From Ensifer adhaerens (lineage in GTDB: Bacteria; Pseudomonadota; Alphaproteobacteria; Rhizobiales; Rhizobiaceae): 64,000 nucleotides of DNA. Shown in pieces: positions 43,181 to 53,588 of the stretch. The stretch is from the NCBI RefSeq assembly GCF_000697965.2, contig NZ_CP015880.1, forward strand, positions 2,862,001-2,926,000, written 5' to 3'. The notes below the pieces were generated by a model that saw only the letters and a list, made by a program, of their open reading frames with translations, had not been told where the DNA came from and ran no database searches. Made by a program: the position numbers and the translations under genes. The stretch's first letter is position 1. Each line of letters opens with the position of its first letter.

Positions 43181-43936
43181 TTATCGGGTGAGGCGTGGCC
43201 GTTCGCGTGTGCTCGGCACGCCCTGCGGCGCCAACACCGGCACGAAGACACGGCGGGACGCACGCGCTGCGACCGGTAGCCCCTGGTAAAGCCGCTTCTG
43301 CGCCTCGACGACGATGACGCCTGAGAACACTGGCCAGAGCCAGCGGCCGAGCCGCTCAAAGCCTCGGCGCAGCCGCAGGATCGCCCGGAGCTTCGACGGC
43401 GGGAAGAACAGCGCGTCGGCCGTAGCCCCCGGCGTGAAGTTGGTCTCGCGCAACAGCGCCGTCAGCTGCCCGCGCGAATAGGGTCGGCCGGAGCCGAAGG
43501 GCGTATGCTCCATGCGCGCCCAGACGCCGCGTCGATTGGGCACGACGATCACGAGCCGCCCGCCCGGCGCCAGCACCCGCCAGATCTCCTTCATCGTCTC
43601 GCGCGGACTTTCGGCAAATTCCAGCGAATGCACCATCAGCACCCGGTCGATCGATGCGTCCGGCAGCGGCAATTCCTCGTCGAACACCAGCGCCGTCGAG
43701 GAAAGCTCGGCAACCGGCCAGTTCACCGCGCCCTGGCCCGCAGGCATGAAGGCGAAGGTGCGCTCCGTGTCCTTGCGGAACCGCTCGAGATAGGGAACGG
43801 CATAGCCGAGGCCGACCAGCCGCTCGTCCGGCAGCCGCGCCCAGACGGACGAAAGCGCCATGGTGACGGATTGCTCCGCCATCCGGCCAAGCTCGGAGTG
43901 ATAGAATTCGCGAAGGTCGACAATATCGGTATGCAT
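43181..43936 (-). CDS. Class I SAM-dependent methyltransferase
   Basis: A 251-residue protein: [19 protein letters not shown] is the SAM/acid motif, [17 protein letters not shown] the post-II strand. The N-terminal glycine motif is partly degenerate ([13 protein letters not shown]). The family is conserved beside gloB in alphaproteobacteria. ATG at 43936; another at 43945 is possible. Divergent from gloB by 90 bp. Confidence 0.8.
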   Translation of the reverse strand: MHTDIVDLREFYHSELGRMAEQSVTMALSSVWARLPDERLVGLGYAVPYLERFRKDTERTFAFMPAGQGAVNWPVAELSSTALVFDEELPLPDASIDRVLMVHSLEFAESPRETMKEIWRVLAPGGRLVIVVPNRRGVWARMEHTPFGSGRPYSRGQLTALLRETNFTPGATADALFFPPSKLRAILRLRRGFERLGRWLWPVFSGVIVVEAQKRLYQGLPVAARASRRVFVPVLAPQGVPSTRERPRLTR

Positions 43937-44026
43937 TCGCAACATGTTAGCTTCGAAGCGGTAGACTTCAAGGTAAGGCTCGCTACATTCGGCAGCATCT
44001 CCCCTCTCCTGACCGGAGGACCTGCC

Positions 44027-44797
44027 ATGGCCGCGCTCGAACTCGATCTTTTCCTCTGCCGCACCGACAATTTCGGCGTGCTGATCCACGACCCCGAAAG
44101 CGGCCTGACCGCCTCGATCGACGCGCCCGAGGAGGCGCCAATCCTGGAGGCGCTGGAACGCCGCGGCTGGACGCTCACCCATATTCTCACGACGCACCAT
44201 CATGGCGACCACGTCGCGGCCAATGACGCGTTGAAAGCCCGCTTCGGCGCCATCATCATCGGTCCGTTCAACGAGGCCGCGAAAATTCCGGGCCTCGACA
44301 AGACGGTGCGTCATGGCGAACGCTTCGAGTTTGCGGGCCGCAACGTCGAGGTGATCGAAACACCCGGCCATACCGCCGGCCATATCTGCTTCCATTTTCC
44401 ACAGGACAAGCTGCTCTTTGCCGCCGACACGCTTTTTGCGCTCGGCTGCGGCCGTCTGTTCGAGGGGACGCCGGCGACCATGTGGCAGTCTCTCAGCCGG
44501 CTGATGGCCTTGCCGGACGACACGACCGTCTATTTCGGCCACGAATACACGCTCTCCAATGCCCGCTTCGCGGTCACCGTCGATCCCGACAATGCCGAAC
44601 TCAAGGCACGCGCTGCCGAGATCGAGGAAATCCGCTGCGACGGCGGCTTCACCGCGCCGACGACAATCGGCCTGGAGAAGCGCACGAACCCGTTCCTGCG
44701 CGCCGCCGATCCCGGCATTCGCGCCCATCTCGGCCTGCGAGATGCCGACGATGCCGCGGTCTTTGCGGAAATCCGCAAGCGGAAGGATAACTTCTGA
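44027..44797 (+). CDS. gloB: Hydroxyacylglutathione hydrolase (glyoxalase II)
   Basis: A 256-residue metallo-beta-lactamase-fold enzyme. THHHGDH at 56-62 and [11 protein letters not shown] and YFGHEYT supply the dinuclear metal ligands. Hydrolyses S-lactoylglutathione, detoxifying methylglyoxal. ATG at 44027 with GGAGG. Followed directly by the cupin gene. Confidence 0.92.
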   Translation: MAALELDLFLCRTDNFGVLIHDPESGLTASIDAPEEAPILEALERRGWTLTHILTTHHHGDHVAANDALKARFGAIIIGPFNEAAKIPGLDKTVRHGERFEFAGRNVEVIETPGHTAGHICFHFPQDKLLFAADTLFALGCGRLFEGTPATMWQSLSRLMALPDDTTVYFGHEYTLSNARFAVTVDPDNAELKARAAEIEEIRCDGGFTAPTTIGLEKRTNPFLRAADPGIRAHLGLRDADDAAVFAEIRKRKDNF

Positions 44798-45234
44798 TGG
44801 CTGAAGCACAGACGGCGGAAGAGGTCATCGAGGCGCTCGGCCTCACACGCCATCCGGAGGGCGGCTGGTACATCGAGACCTTCCGTGACACGGCCGGCGG
44901 CCCGCGGGGCCATTCGACGGCGATCTATTATCTGCTTGAGCGTGGCGACCGTTCGCACTGGCACCGGGTCCGCGACGCCGTCGAGATCTGGCACTACCAC
45001 GCCGGCGCGCCGCTCGAACTCAGCATTGCCGAGGACGGGAAGCCCCCCGAGACGTTGCGGCTTGGGCCCGACATCCGGGACGGTGAGCGCCCGCAGGGCG
45101 TGGTGCCGGCCAACTGGTGGCAGTCGGCTGCCTCCCTCGGCGATTGGACGCTGGTTGGCTGCACGGTCGCGCCGGCCTTCGATTTTGCCGCCTTCGAGAT
45201 GGCAGCCCCCGACTGGCAGCCGCCGACCCGATAG
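44797..45234 (+). CDS. Cupin-fold protein (DUF985-like)
   Basis: A 145-residue cupin: HPEGGWYIETF, then the SHWHRV...EIWHYHAG metal-binding block, and later QSAASLGDWTLVGCTVAPAF. Matches the DUF985 family; substrate unknown. The ATG overlaps the gloB stop by one base, so the two are one operon. Confidence 0.82.
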   Translation: MAEAQTAEEVIEALGLTRHPEGGWYIETFRDTAGGPRGHSTAIYYLLERGDRSHWHRVRDAVEIWHYHAGAPLELSIAEDGKPPETLRLGPDIRDGERPQGVVPANWWQSAASLGDWTLVGCTVAPAFDFAAFEMAAPDWQPPTR

Positions 45235-45246
45235 CGATCTTTCGGA

Positions 45247-46137
45247 CTACTCCGCCGGCTGGGTGGCCGCGGCATCCTTGCGCAAGATCAGATCCTGGGC
45301 GGCGAGCACCGCCCCGCCGGTGACGAACAGGCAGGCAAGCGCTATGCGCCAGGATGGCTCGGCAAAGCCGAAGAGGATCAGGATCAGCGTCGAGAGCACC
45401 GGTGCTGCATAGCTCGAAACGCCGAGAAGCTGGATGTCGCCGTTCTTCACCCCGAAGTCCCAGGCATAGAAGGCCGCCCCCACCGGCAAGAGGCCGAGGC
45501 CCGCGACCGCCAGCCACTCGAAGGTCGTCGCCGGCCAGACCGTCGTTTCGAGCGCGAGATGGCAGACGAAGGACAGGATCGAGGTGGCAAGGCAGAAGCC
45601 GGTGACCACATCGGTCGAAACCGCCTCGAAGCGGCGTGTGATCAGCGAATAACCCGACCAGGTAAAGGCGCAGAGGAAGGCCGCGCCATAGCCGATGAGA
45701 TAGGCACCGTCGAAGGCGACGCCGTTGCGCGCGACGATCAGGATCGTGCCGACGAGGCCCGCAAGCGCGCCGGCGATGTGATACCAGCGCAGCCGCTCCC
45801 CCGGCAGCAGTGCCGAACCGACAACGATCAAGAGCGGCCAGAGATAGGCGATCAGCCCGGCCTCCACCGCCGGCGCATTGCGCAGCGCCGTGAAGTAGAG
45901 GAAGTGATAGCCGAAGAGGCCGGCAATGCCCGTGATCCAGACCTTCGCCGGCTGCTTGAGCAGCGCCAGGCGCTCCGGTTTTGCCACAAGCACCGCAAGG
46001 CCGGGCAGGCTGCCGATCAGGAAACAGATTGCCGAAAGCTGGAACGGCGGCATCTTGCCCGATGCCGCCGTGAACAGCGCGAGCAGCGACCACATCAGGA
46101 TGGCCGAAAAACCGATCAGAGTTGCCTTGAGTTTCAT
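45247..46137 (-). CDS. EamA-family drug/metabolite exporter (YddG-like)
   Basis: A 296-residue membrane protein with ten predicted helices and two EamA repeats. The order and MKLKATLIGFSAILMWSLLALFTAASG start resemble YddG aromatic amino acid exporters, but substrate is inferred. Start ATG at 46137. Confidence 0.83.
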   Translation of the reverse strand: MKLKATLIGFSAILMWSLLALFTAASGKMPPFQLSAICFLIGSLPGLAVLVAKPERLALLKQPAKVWITGIAGLFGYHFLYFTALRNAPAVEAGLIAYLWPLLIVVGSALLPGERLRWYHIAGALAGLVGTILIVARNGVAFDGAYLIGYGAAFLCAFTWSGYSLITRRFEAVSTDVVTGFCLATSILSFVCHLALETTVWPATTFEWLAVAGLGLLPVGAAFYAWDFGVKNGDIQLLGVSSYAAPVLSTLILILFGFAEPSWRIALACLFVTGGAVLAAQDLILRKDAAATQPAE

Positions 46138-46234
46138 AGTCGTCCCCGGGCGCGATTTCTCTCAACGGAAACCTGCGCCGTCAAAATCACGGTGCTTGCT
46201 GGTATTTAACCTTTTAGTTGCACGCGATCGCGCG

Positions 46235-47011
46235 TCAACCACCAAATCGCGTCGCCGAGACCGTGACCGGCCCGAGCTTGGTGGGGATGCGGACATAGAC
46301 GGGGGCATAGACATTCATGGTCTCAGCCTTGGCGAACCAGATTTCCATCGTCTGCAGTCGCCGCAGATATTCGACGTCCTCGCGGCCCTTCTTGTAGCCG
46401 GCCTTCGGCACGAAGCGGATGCCGCAGACGATCACCTCGCCTTCGAAGCCCTTCGTCTTGAAAGGCCTGGTGCCCTTCGGCGAAAGCTTGATGTCGAGCC
46501 GCGACTCGCCGTCGAAAATCGGCAGGGTGTTGGGGCAGACGCGCGCTTGCGCCGGAATGATCAGCCCCGAAAGCGGATCGAGAACGTTGCGCATGTCGCG
46601 CGAGGTGACCGGCACCCAGTTCTTCGGCAAAGGCGTGCGCTTCGGCGTCATGCTCGCATGCACGACATTGCCGTTGCGGTAGGTAACGCTGATCGCCCGG
46701 CTCTTCGAGCCACTGCGATAGGACATCGAATATTGCGACGCGCGCAGGTAATCCTTGTCGACAACGCCGGAAACCTGTGTCTGGCCCGACGTGCGGCTGA
46801 GGATATCGAGCAGGCCCGCCGATTTCAGCGTCCCCGATATCGTGTAGCGATTCTTCTGAACCTCGGTGTGGAATGAGGCGCGCGCCACCGGCAGACCGGA
46901 CAGCGAGATGCTGTAATCCGTCAGATGCTCGGCATCGGCGGCCGATGATGCTGTGGAAAACAAGACCGCCGAAAGCAGCATTGCCCCGCGAAAGCCATTT
47001 CGCAACTTCAT
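46235..47011 (-). CDS. DUF3108-family periplasmic protein
   Basis: A 258-residue protein with a signal peptide (1-24) and a beta-rich domain with DYSISLSGLPVARASFHTEV and LRRLQTMEIWFAKAE. DUF3108 proteins are suspected envelope or lipid-transfer proteins, of unknown activity. ATG at 47011. Confidence 0.8.
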   Translation of the reverse strand: MKLRNGFRGAMLLSAVLFSTASSAADAEHLTDYSISLSGLPVARASFHTEVQKNRYTISGTLKSAGLLDILSRTSGQTQVSGVVDKDYLRASQYSMSYRSGSKSRAISVTYRNGNVVHASMTPKRTPLPKNWVPVTSRDMRNVLDPLSGLIIPAQARVCPNTLPIFDGESRLDIKLSPKGTRPFKTKGFEGEVIVCGIRFVPKAGYKKGREDVEYLRRLQTMEIWFAKAETMNVYAPVYVRIPTKLGPVTVSATRFGG

Positions 47012-47026
47012 GCCTTTAGGAATCCA

Positions 47027-47197
47027 TCACTTGAACATCGCCGCAATACCCTGAAATGCAGGGTGTTTACGGCTTTTCTGCGCCATTTCGCTGTCGCCGG
47101 CTACGCGGTCGGTCCAATCACGGAACCAAACCGTCGTGTGTCCTCGGTCAAGAAATAGCGCATAGCAAAACCGCTTGGAATGGGTCTCACGCACCAT
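47027..47197 (-). CDS. Possible small conserved protein (56 aa)
   Basis: MVRETHSKRFCYALFLDRGH, then VWFRDWTDRVAGDSEMAQKSR ending in FQGIAAMFK. No family known to me. The reading is coherent and lies 15 bp upstream of the DUF3108 gene, but its start is uncertain (an earlier codon at 47224 is also open). Confidence 0.42.
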   Translation of the reverse strand: MVRETHSKRFCYALFLDRGHTTVWFRDWTDRVAGDSEMAQKSRKHPAFQGIAAMFK

Positions 47198-47277
47198 TAT
47201 TGTTGCCCGGATAGCGCTTCGCATGGGCAGATCGGCCGGGAAAAACCGCGGTTTTCCGAGAATGCAAGAGGTTTGGC

Positions 47278-47306
47278 TTGACGGGCGGGCCGTCTCTGAC
47301 TATAGA
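47278..47306 (+). promoter_or_regulatory. rpmB promoter
   Basis: -35 TTGACG (47278-47283), 17-bp spacer, -10 TATAGA (47301-47306); CTTGAC is the alphaproteobacterial vegetative form. The leader to the ATG at 47399 is about 90 bases and can fold locally. Confidence 0.75.
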
Positions 47307-47398
47307 ACCGCGACTTTCCAATAATGGCCTAGGAACGCGGCCTGGGCTCTGGGCCCGCTACCGCATTGTCCGGCGGCGATAAAGAGAATAGGTGTACC

Positions 47399-47689
47399 AT
47401 GTCCCGTAGTTGCGAATTGACCGGCAAGGGCGTCCAGTCGGGCAACAATGTAAGCCACGCCAACAACAAGACCAAGCGCCGGTTCCTTCCGAACCTGTGC
47501 AACGTCACGCTGATTTCCGATGCTCTCGGCCAGCGCTACCGCCTGCGCGTTTCCGCAGCTGCTCTCCGCTCGGTTGAACACCGTGGCGGCCTCGACGCCT
47601 TCCTGCTGAAGTCGGACGAGAACGAGCTGAGCATGCGCGCTCGCCTGCTGCGTCGCCAGATCGTCAAGAAGGTTGCTGAAGCCGCCTAA
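47399..47689 (+). CDS. rpmB: 50S ribosomal protein L28
   Basis: A 96-residue bL28, rather longer than the E. coli protein as in other alphaproteobacteria: [35 protein letters not shown], then a basic C-terminus. ATG at 47399. Confidence 0.95.
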   Translation: MSRSCELTGKGVQSGNNVSHANNKTKRRFLPNLCNVTLISDALGQRYRLRVSAAALRSVEHRGGLDAFLLKSDENELSMRARLLRRQIVKKVAEAA

Positions 47690-47723
47690 TCGGCGCCAGC
47701 GCACCGTCTTTGACACGCGTTTA

Positions 47724-47756
47724 AAAGGCTTGCGGGTTCATCCGGCAAGCCTTTTT
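47724..47756 (+). terminator. rpmB terminator
   Basis: Stem GGCTTGC / GCAAGCC with AAA/TTT extensions, 11-base loop and TTTTT. Confidence 0.88.
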
Positions 47757-47834
47757 CTCGTGCGCACGTTTCTTAACCGATACGCGCTTTTGCCTTCATC
47801 GGCCGGGTGCACTGCCCTGCTTTCATCCCTCTAG

Positions 47835-47864
47835 CTGGTGGCATACCCCAGGATAAAAAAATGC
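47835..47864 (+). promoter_or_regulatory. Candidate preQ1-type pseudoknot riboswitch
   Basis: P1 CUGG (47835-47838) pairs with CCAG (47848-47851), and P2 GCAU (47841-47844) pairs with AUGC (47861-47864) across the A-rich linker GAUAAAAAA (47852-47860). The start AUG of the transporter is the 3' strand of P2, and AGGA of the RBS lies at the P1/linker edge, so folding would block translation. The plan (P1, short loop, P2, C-containing loop, A-rich L3) is that of preQ1 class I. The pairing is seen; ligand is inferred from the gene. Confidence 0.5.
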
Positions 47865-48502
47865 TGATCAACCGCACTTTCTTCGTCTATGTCGCGCTGA
47901 TGACCCTCGTGGTCGTCGCCTCGAACATCCTCGTTCAGTTTCCGCTACCGGGCTCGATTGCCGGTATGCAGCTCGGCGATCTCCTCACCTGGGGCGCCTT
48001 CAGCTATCCCTTCGCCTTCCTGGTGACCGACCTTACCAACCGCCAGTTCGGGCCGCGCATCGCGCGTCGCGTGGTAGTCGCAGGCTTCATCGTCGCCATT
48101 CTGCTCTCCATCGTCGCCGCCACGCCGCGCATCGCTATCGCGTCGGGCTCGGCCTTCCTGTTCGGTCAACTCCTGGACATATCGGTGTTCAACCGGCTCC
48201 GCCGTCAGAGCTGGTGGCATGCGCCGCTCGCAGGCTCGCTGATCGGCTCGGCGCTCGATACCGCAATGTTCTTCTCCTTTGCGTTCGCACCGTTCTTCGT
48301 GTTCTTCGGCCCGAACGACAGCTTTGCGCTGGAAACCGCACCGCTCCTCGGCGTACTTGCGGCTGAAGCACCGCGCTGGATCTCCTGGGCGGTCGGTGAC
48401 TTGAGCGTGAAGATCCTCTGCGGCCTCGTCATGCTGCTCCCCTATGGCGCGCTGATGAGCATCGTGAAGCCCATGCCCGCTGCGGAAAAGCAGGCGGCCT
48501 AA
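47861..48502 (+). CDS. Queuosine precursor transporter (VUT/YhhQ family)
   Basis: A 213-residue protein with about six membrane helices: MLINRTFFVYVALMTLVVVAS, LTNRQFGPRIARRVV, and FGQLLDISVFNRLRRQSWWHAP are the family blocks. YhhQ imports preQ0 or preQ1 for queuosine in tRNA; gluQ in this window acts on the same modification. ATG at 47861; codons upstream in frame are in the leader. Confidence 0.88.
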   Translation: MLINRTFFVYVALMTLVVVASNILVQFPLPGSIAGMQLGDLLTWGAFSYPFAFLVTDLTNRQFGPRIARRVVVAGFIVAILLSIVAATPRIAIASGSAFLFGQLLDISVFNRLRRQSWWHAPLAGSLIGSALDTAMFFSFAFAPFFVFFGPNDSFALETAPLLGVLAAEAPRWISWAVGDLSVKILCGLVMLLPYGALMSIVKPMPAAEKQAA

Positions 48503-48605
48503 GGGCCGCCTGCCGGCACGCCTCGGCCCGCGCCGAAGCGGCGACCGGGCGTCGATTGCAAGGCGCGGGGAAGAGCAGCAGCCGCCCTTCCCCGCGCCTC
48601 ACCTT

Positions 48606-49058
48606 CTAGCGCTGCTTCAAAAGCATCTGAGCGTTTTCGAATGGCAGCCCTTCGTCGTCTTCCGACCGCCGGGACTGTTCTTCAAAGCCGAGGTTCTCGT
48701 AGAAGGCATAGGCCTGCGAATTGGCGGTGTAGACCTCCAAGCGGAGCTGCCCCTTCAGCTGCAGGGCATGCGAAACCAACAAGCGGCCGATGCCGGCACC
48801 CTGGTGTCGCGGCGAGACAAACAGCCCGCCGATGAAATCGTCGAGCAAGCTGACGAACCCGGCCGGTTCGCCGTCCCGGATGGCGACCCAAGTCTCCGCG
48901 TTCGGCAGATAGACGGTCTCGATCAACAGGCGCTGTTCACGCAACCGCGCCTCGCCGACAAAAGCGTGCGCCGTTATCGAGGCCTCGAACCAGATGGCCG
49001 ACAGTTCTTCCAAATCCGCAGCACGATAGGCGCGGATCATCAAATCCATTTTTTTCAT
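48606..49058 (-). CDS. GNAT-family N-acetyltransferase
   Basis: About 150 residues; the acetyl-CoA block is LFVSPRHQGAGIGRLLVSHAL and YENLGFEEQ is the typical end. Substrate unknown. Several in-frame ATGs (49073, 49058, 49049) precede the domain; 49058 is a compromise. The next gap (49074-49328) shows nothing notable. Confidence 0.8.
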   Translation of the reverse strand: MKKMDLMIRAYRAADLEELSAIWFEASITAHAFVGEARLREQRLLIETVYLPNAETWVAIRDGEPAGFVSLLDDFIGGLFVSPRHQGAGIGRLLVSHALQLKGQLRLEVYTANSQAYAFYENLGFEEQSRRSEDDEGLPFENAQMLLKQR

Positions 49059-49328
49059 GGTTTTTCCGTTCAATAGATATGCGTCAAGAGGGACGCCTGT
49101 TCGGCGCCTTGAACAACCGCGAATGCGGGTAAATTTTCAGCCTCTGCGCATAAATCTCCTTCAACGGACAATCGGCCAATAGGCCTTTGCCGGGACACCG
49201 TCAAGCATCGGACGGGCTTGTTCGGGCCTCTGCGCAGCCGCGCCGAGCGAGACGGCTCGATCCTTCACCGGCTCTTGGCCGGATCTCCACACGATCGGGC
49301 GGATCGCACTGTTCAGGAGTTGGCTGGC

Positions 49329-50333
49329 TTACTGTGTCAGCGCGGTGTTGAGCCGGAACTCCAGCATCAGGTTGCGCTCGAGGATCGAATGGTTGTCGTC
49401 GGAGACGACGATGACCCGCACGTCGCCGTCGGGACGCACGACGACGTCGAGGCCTTCCATGTTGTCGATCTGGTAGCCCATGTCCGCTTCGAAGAGGACT
49501 TCGCCGTCGACGACCGCGCCGGGCTTGATCTTATCGCCTGGGACCCGACGGATCTGCATGCCGAGACCCGAGCCGAAGGAGAAACGTCGCTCCAGCAGCA
49601 AGAGGTCGCCGTTCGGCAGGAAGGCGCCATCGGTTGCCGCATAGGGATCCTTGCGCACGACGCTGAATGCGCCGCGCTGTGGCCCGTCGAGGATACCGGC
49701 CAAAAGATTGTCCGCCTTGTCGACGCTGCGTTCGGCAATGGCGATCATGGCGCCCGCGAGGGGGCTGTCCTTCGGCGAGACCGCGATCGTCTCAATGCCG
49801 GCGTTGCTGCGCAGCTCGCTGATCGGAAACGGCAATGCCAGGCTTCCGATCGGCTTCGAGCCGGCAAAACCCGGATCCGGATAGATGTCGATGCGATGGG
49901 CCTGCTCGTAACTGACGATCGCCTGGCCTTCTCGAAGGGCAAGCCCTTCGGAATCCACCTTCCATTTCGCCAGGCCGACATCACCGTTACGATCCGCCAT
50001 CGGCGTGGCGGTCAGGTTGGTGATACCGGAAAGCCGACCCTGCTCGTCGCGGGTTACCGCACCTTCCAGCCAGTGGCCGGTATCCATGACGGCGACGAAA
50101 GAGCTGCCGTCAGGACGAAAGCGGATTGCCGAAACCGCGCCGAACAGCGGATTTGACGAGGTCATCTCCAGACCACCGAGAAACTCCAGGGCGCCAAACC
50201 GTGTGGCGCTGGAACCCACAGCGAAATTACTGATCTGGCGGCTGCGGATCGGCAGGTCTTCGCTATCGGAAGCGGACCATGCCGGGCAGGCCGAAGCCAG
50301 GAGGAAAAGGGCTAGGAGACCGCGGCCAAGCAT
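49329..50333 (-). CDS. Esterase-like activity of phytase family protein
   Basis: A 334-residue secreted protein: signal peptide (about 1-21), then a beta-propeller-like domain with ISNFAVGSSATRFGALEFLGG, DGSSFVAVMDTGHW and VIVVSDDNHSILERNLML, matching the esterase-like phytase family (PF13449 type). Likely periplasmic; substrate unknown. ATG at 50333 (MLGRGLL). Confidence 0.82.
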   Translation of the reverse strand: MLGRGLLALFLLASACPAWSASDSEDLPIRSRQISNFAVGSSATRFGALEFLGGLEMTSSNPLFGAVSAIRFRPDGSSFVAVMDTGHWLEGAVTRDEQGRLSGITNLTATPMADRNGDVGLAKWKVDSEGLALREGQAIVSYEQAHRIDIYPDPGFAGSKPIGSLALPFPISELRSNAGIETIAVSPKDSPLAGAMIAIAERSVDKADNLLAGILDGPQRGAFSVVRKDPYAATDGAFLPNGDLLLLERRFSFGSGLGMQIRRVPGDKIKPGAVVDGEVLFEADMGYQIDNMEGLDVVVRPDGDVRVIVVSDDNHSILERNLMLEFRLNTALTQ

Positions 50334-50517
50334 CAAGAGAAGTACCTTCAGGGGGCATCGGGAATGACGCGGCGTGCGCTCAAAGTGAGCCCGCCACGCA
50401 TGGTAGCTTGGTAGACTGTAAAACTATGTCCGTAAATTGACTTCGGCCGCCAGCGATGCGTGCAGGTGCCGATTGGCAGCTCGGAGGCGATGTTCCACCG
50501 CCCCCAAGGGGGAAGCA

Positions 50518-52413
50518 TCACCCGGCGCGGCGAAGACGCGAAGAACCGCGGCGCTGGCTTTCGTCCTCGAAGAGTGCGGCCAGCTGTTCGGTCATCGCGC
50601 CGGCAAGCTCATCGGCATCGACGATGGTGACGGCACGGCGATAGTAGCGCGTCACGTCGTGGCCGATACCGATCGCCAGCAGTTCCACCGGCGAGCGCGT
50701 TTCGATCTGCTCGATGACCGCGCGCAGGTGACGCTCCAGATAGTTTCCTGGATTGACCGACAGCGTCGAGTCGTCGACCGGCGCGCCGTCCGAAATCATC
50801 ATCAGGATGCGCCGCTGTTCGCGCCGCGCCATCAGCCGCTCATGCGCCCAAATCAACGCCTCGCCGTCGATGTTTTCCTTGAGCAGGCCTTCCCGCATCA
50901 TCAGGCCGAGATTGCGTCGTGCCCGGCGCCACGGAGCGTCGGCAGACTTGTAGACGATGTGTCGCAGGTCGTTGAGGCGACCCGGGGCCTGTGGCTTGCC
51001 GCCGGCCAGCCACTTCTCGCGTGACTGCCCACCCTTCCACGCCTTGGTGGTAAAACCGAGGATCTCGACCTTGACGCCGCAGCGCTCGAGCGTGCGCGCC
51101 AGGATATCGGCGCAGGTGGCGGCAACCGTGATCGGACGGCCGCGCATCGAGCCGGAATTGTCGATCAGCAGCGTCACGACGGTATCGCGGAAGTTGGTGT
51201 CCTTTTCGCGCTTGAAGGAAAGCGGCTGCATCGGATCGATGATGATGCGCTGAAGCCGCGCCGAATCGAGATACCCCTCTTCGAGATCGAACTCCCAGGA
51301 GCGGTTCTGCTGCGCCATCAGGCGGCGCTGCAGCCGGTTGGCAAGGCGGCCGACCGCGCCTTGAAGATGGGCAAGCTGCTTGTCGAGGAAGGCGCGCAGC
51401 CGGTCGAGCTCGGCCTCGTCGCAAAGCTCTTCCGAGGCAATCGTCTCGTCGAACTCGCGGGTGAAGACGGCGTAGTCGACCTTCTCGTTGAAGTCGGCGA
51501 AGGGCTGGTTCGGACGCTTGACCTCGCCGGGCGTTTCGCTGTCCTCGTCGCCTTCGTCCTGGAGATCGTCGTCGGAGATCTCCGCGCCGTCCATCTCGCC
51601 TTCTTCCATCTGCTCTTCGGCAGCCTGGTTCTCGTCGGCGGGTGCGGCATCGTCGCCGGCTTCCTCGTCGCTGGCGTTCTCGTCCTGCTCCTGGCTGCGC
51701 GGCTGGTCTTCGTCGGTCTCGCTTTCCTGCTCGTCCGGCTCGTTGTCGTCGTCACCGTATTTCTCGGCGACTTCCATCGAGGTCAGCATGTCGCGAACGA
51801 CCCGGGCAAAGGCCTGCTGGTTGTTGATCGTCGACGACAGGTGCTCAATGTCGCCGGCAGCCTTGCCCTCGATGAACTCGCGCCAGAGGTCGAGCACCTT
51901 GCCGGCAGACGCCGGCGGCTTCTGGCCCGTCAGCTTCTCGCGCACCAGCAGCGCTACGGCCTCGCCGAGCGGCGCGTCCGCCTGGCGCTCGATCGTTGCG
52001 AAATTCGCCTTGGCGTATTTCTCTTCGAGCATGACGTTGAGGTTCTTGGCGACACCCGCCATGCGCAACGACCCGATCGCCTCGACACGAGCCTGCTCCA
52101 CCGCATCGAAGATCGCGCGGGCGTCCGCCCCTTGCGGCGACATGGTCGCGTGGATCCGCGCATCGTGACAGGCCTTGCGCAGCGCCATGCTGTCACCGAG
52201 CCCGCGGGTCACGGCAAGTTCCTGCAGGGTCGGGCGCTTGGAAAGTTCCGGCAGACGGATGCGTTCGCCGGTCATGCCCGGCCGCTCGTTGGCGAAGGCG
52301 ACTTCCACCTCGGCATCGCCCGCGATCGATCGGATGCAGCCGGAAAGCGCCCGCTTGAACGGTTCCGCAGCATTCTCGCGCGTGGTTGGCTTTGCCTTCG
52401 AATTCGAGCTCAC
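50518..52413 (-). CDS. cobT: Aerobic cobaltochelatase subunit CobT
   Basis: A 631-residue subunit: helical N-terminus, a very acidic linker (about 219-296) and a C-terminal von Willebrand A domain with the MIDAS motif DNSGS at 418-422. With CobS (AAA+) and CobN it inserts cobalt into hydrogenobyrinic acid diamide. Located after cobS with 105 bp between, same strand. Confidence 0.93.
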   Translation of the reverse strand: MSSNSKAKPTTRENAAEPFKRALSGCIRSIAGDAEVEVAFANERPGMTGERIRLPELSKRPTLQELAVTRGLGDSMALRKACHDARIHATMSPQGADARAIFDAVEQARVEAIGSLRMAGVAKNLNVMLEEKYAKANFATIERQADAPLGEAVALLVREKLTGQKPPASAGKVLDLWREFIEGKAAGDIEHLSSTINNQQAFARVVRDMLTSMEVAEKYGDDDNEPDEQESETDEDQPRSQEQDENASDEEAGDDAAPADENQAAEEQMEEGEMDGAEISDDDLQDEGDEDSETPGEVKRPNQPFADFNEKVDYAVFTREFDETIASEELCDEAELDRLRAFLDKQLAHLQGAVGRLANRLQRRLMAQQNRSWEFDLEEGYLDSARLQRIIIDPMQPLSFKREKDTNFRDTVVTLLIDNSGSMRGRPITVAATCADILARTLERCGVKVEILGFTTKAWKGGQSREKWLAGGKPQAPGRLNDLRHIVYKSADAPWRRARRNLGLMMREGLLKENIDGEALIWAHERLMARREQRRILMMISDGAPVDDSTLSVNPGNYLERHLRAVIEQIETRSPVELLAIGIGHDVTRYYRRAVTIVDADELAGAMTEQLAALFEDESQRRGSSRLRRAG

Positions 52414-52518
52414 GACAGTTCCTTCTTCAGCCAGAGGCGACGGCGCCCCAGTGGGGCGTCATCCGGTTTGCCACAGCGTCATGACCCGCCCTCCCAAAGG
52501 GGACGGCAGGCCGTGGGA

Positions 52519-53514
52519 TCAGGCGGTGGCTTCGAGCACGATGTTGGCAGCGCTTTCCTTCAGCTCGATGCCGAAGGCGCGCTGGTAGTGCTCGGCGACC
52601 AGCGCCCGCTCCAGCTCGTCGCACTTGTTGAGGAAGGTCACGCGGAAGGCGAAAGCGATGTCGCCGAAGATGTGGGCGTTCTCGGCCCAGGTGATGACCG
52701 TACGCGGGCTCATGACAGTCGAGAGATCGCCATTGATGAAGGCTGCGCGCGTGAGGTCGGCGACACGTACCATCTTGGAGACGGTCTCGCGGCCCTTGTC
52801 GGCGGTGAAGCCCTTGACCTTGGCGGCGACGATGTCGACTTCCTTGTCGTGCGGCAGGTAGTTCAGCGTGGTGACGATCGACCAGCGGTCCATCTGCGCC
52901 TGGTTGATCTGCTGCGTGCCGTGATAGAGGCCGGTCGTGTCGCCGAGGCCGACGGTGTTGGCGGTCGCAAACAGGCGGAAGGCCGGGTGCGGACGGATGA
53001 CACGGCTCTGGTCGAGCAGCGTCAGGCGGCCGGAGGATTCCAGCACGCGCTGGATGACGAACATGACGTCCGGGCGGCCGGCATCGTATTCGTCGAAGAC
53101 GAGCGCGACATTGTGCTGGTAGGCCCAGGGCAGGATGCCGTCCTTGAATTCGGTGACCTGCAGGCCGTCCTTGACGACGATCGCGTCCTTGCCGACGAGG
53201 TCGATACGGCTGACATGGCTATCGAGGTTGACGCGCACGCACGGCCAGTTGAGGCGCGCGGCGACCTGCTCGATATGGGTGGACTTGCCGGTGCCGTGAT
53301 AGCCCGACACCATCACGCGTCGGTTGTGGGCGAAGCCTGCGAGAATGGCGAGCGTCGTTTCGCGGTCGAAGAGGTAGTCCGGATCCAGATCCGGGACATA
53401 GGCGTCGCCCTTCGAATAGGCAGGAACGCGCAAATCCGTATCAATACCGAAAACCTCCCGGACGGAAATCGTGGTGTCGGGGAGGTTGGAAATGTCGAGG
53501 TCAATCTTGCTCAT
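52519..53514 (-). CDS. cobS: Aerobic cobaltochelatase subunit CobS
   Basis: A 331-residue AAA+ ATPase: Walker [10 protein letters not shown] (71-79), Walker [10 protein letters not shown] (136-144) and the sensor [19 protein letters not shown]. Forms a hexamer with CobT powering cobalt insertion. ATG at 53514 (MSKIDLD) has GGAG six bases upstream; another Met directly precedes it. Confidence 0.93.
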   Translation of the reverse strand: MSKIDLDISNLPDTTISVREVFGIDTDLRVPAYSKGDAYVPDLDPDYLFDRETTLAILAGFAHNRRVMVSGYHGTGKSTHIEQVAARLNWPCVRVNLDSHVSRIDLVGKDAIVVKDGLQVTEFKDGILPWAYQHNVALVFDEYDAGRPDVMFVIQRVLESSGRLTLLDQSRVIRPHPAFRLFATANTVGLGDTTGLYHGTQQINQAQMDRWSIVTTLNYLPHDKEVDIVAAKVKGFTADKGRETVSKMVRVADLTRAAFINGDLSTVMSPRTVITWAENAHIFGDIAFAFRVTFLNKCDELERALVAEHYQRAFGIELKESAANIVLEATA

Positions 53515-53588
53515 CATGTCTCCAGAGCGGCCACCGGACGGCACCCGCGCATTCGCCTGCAAAAGTGCTTCTGTATTAATCCGGGTTG

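Noticed and set aside
49074..49328. Possible small RNA or promoter in the gap between the acetyltransferase and the phytase-like gene
   Set aside because: No clear promoter, terminator or conserved fold could be seen by eye.
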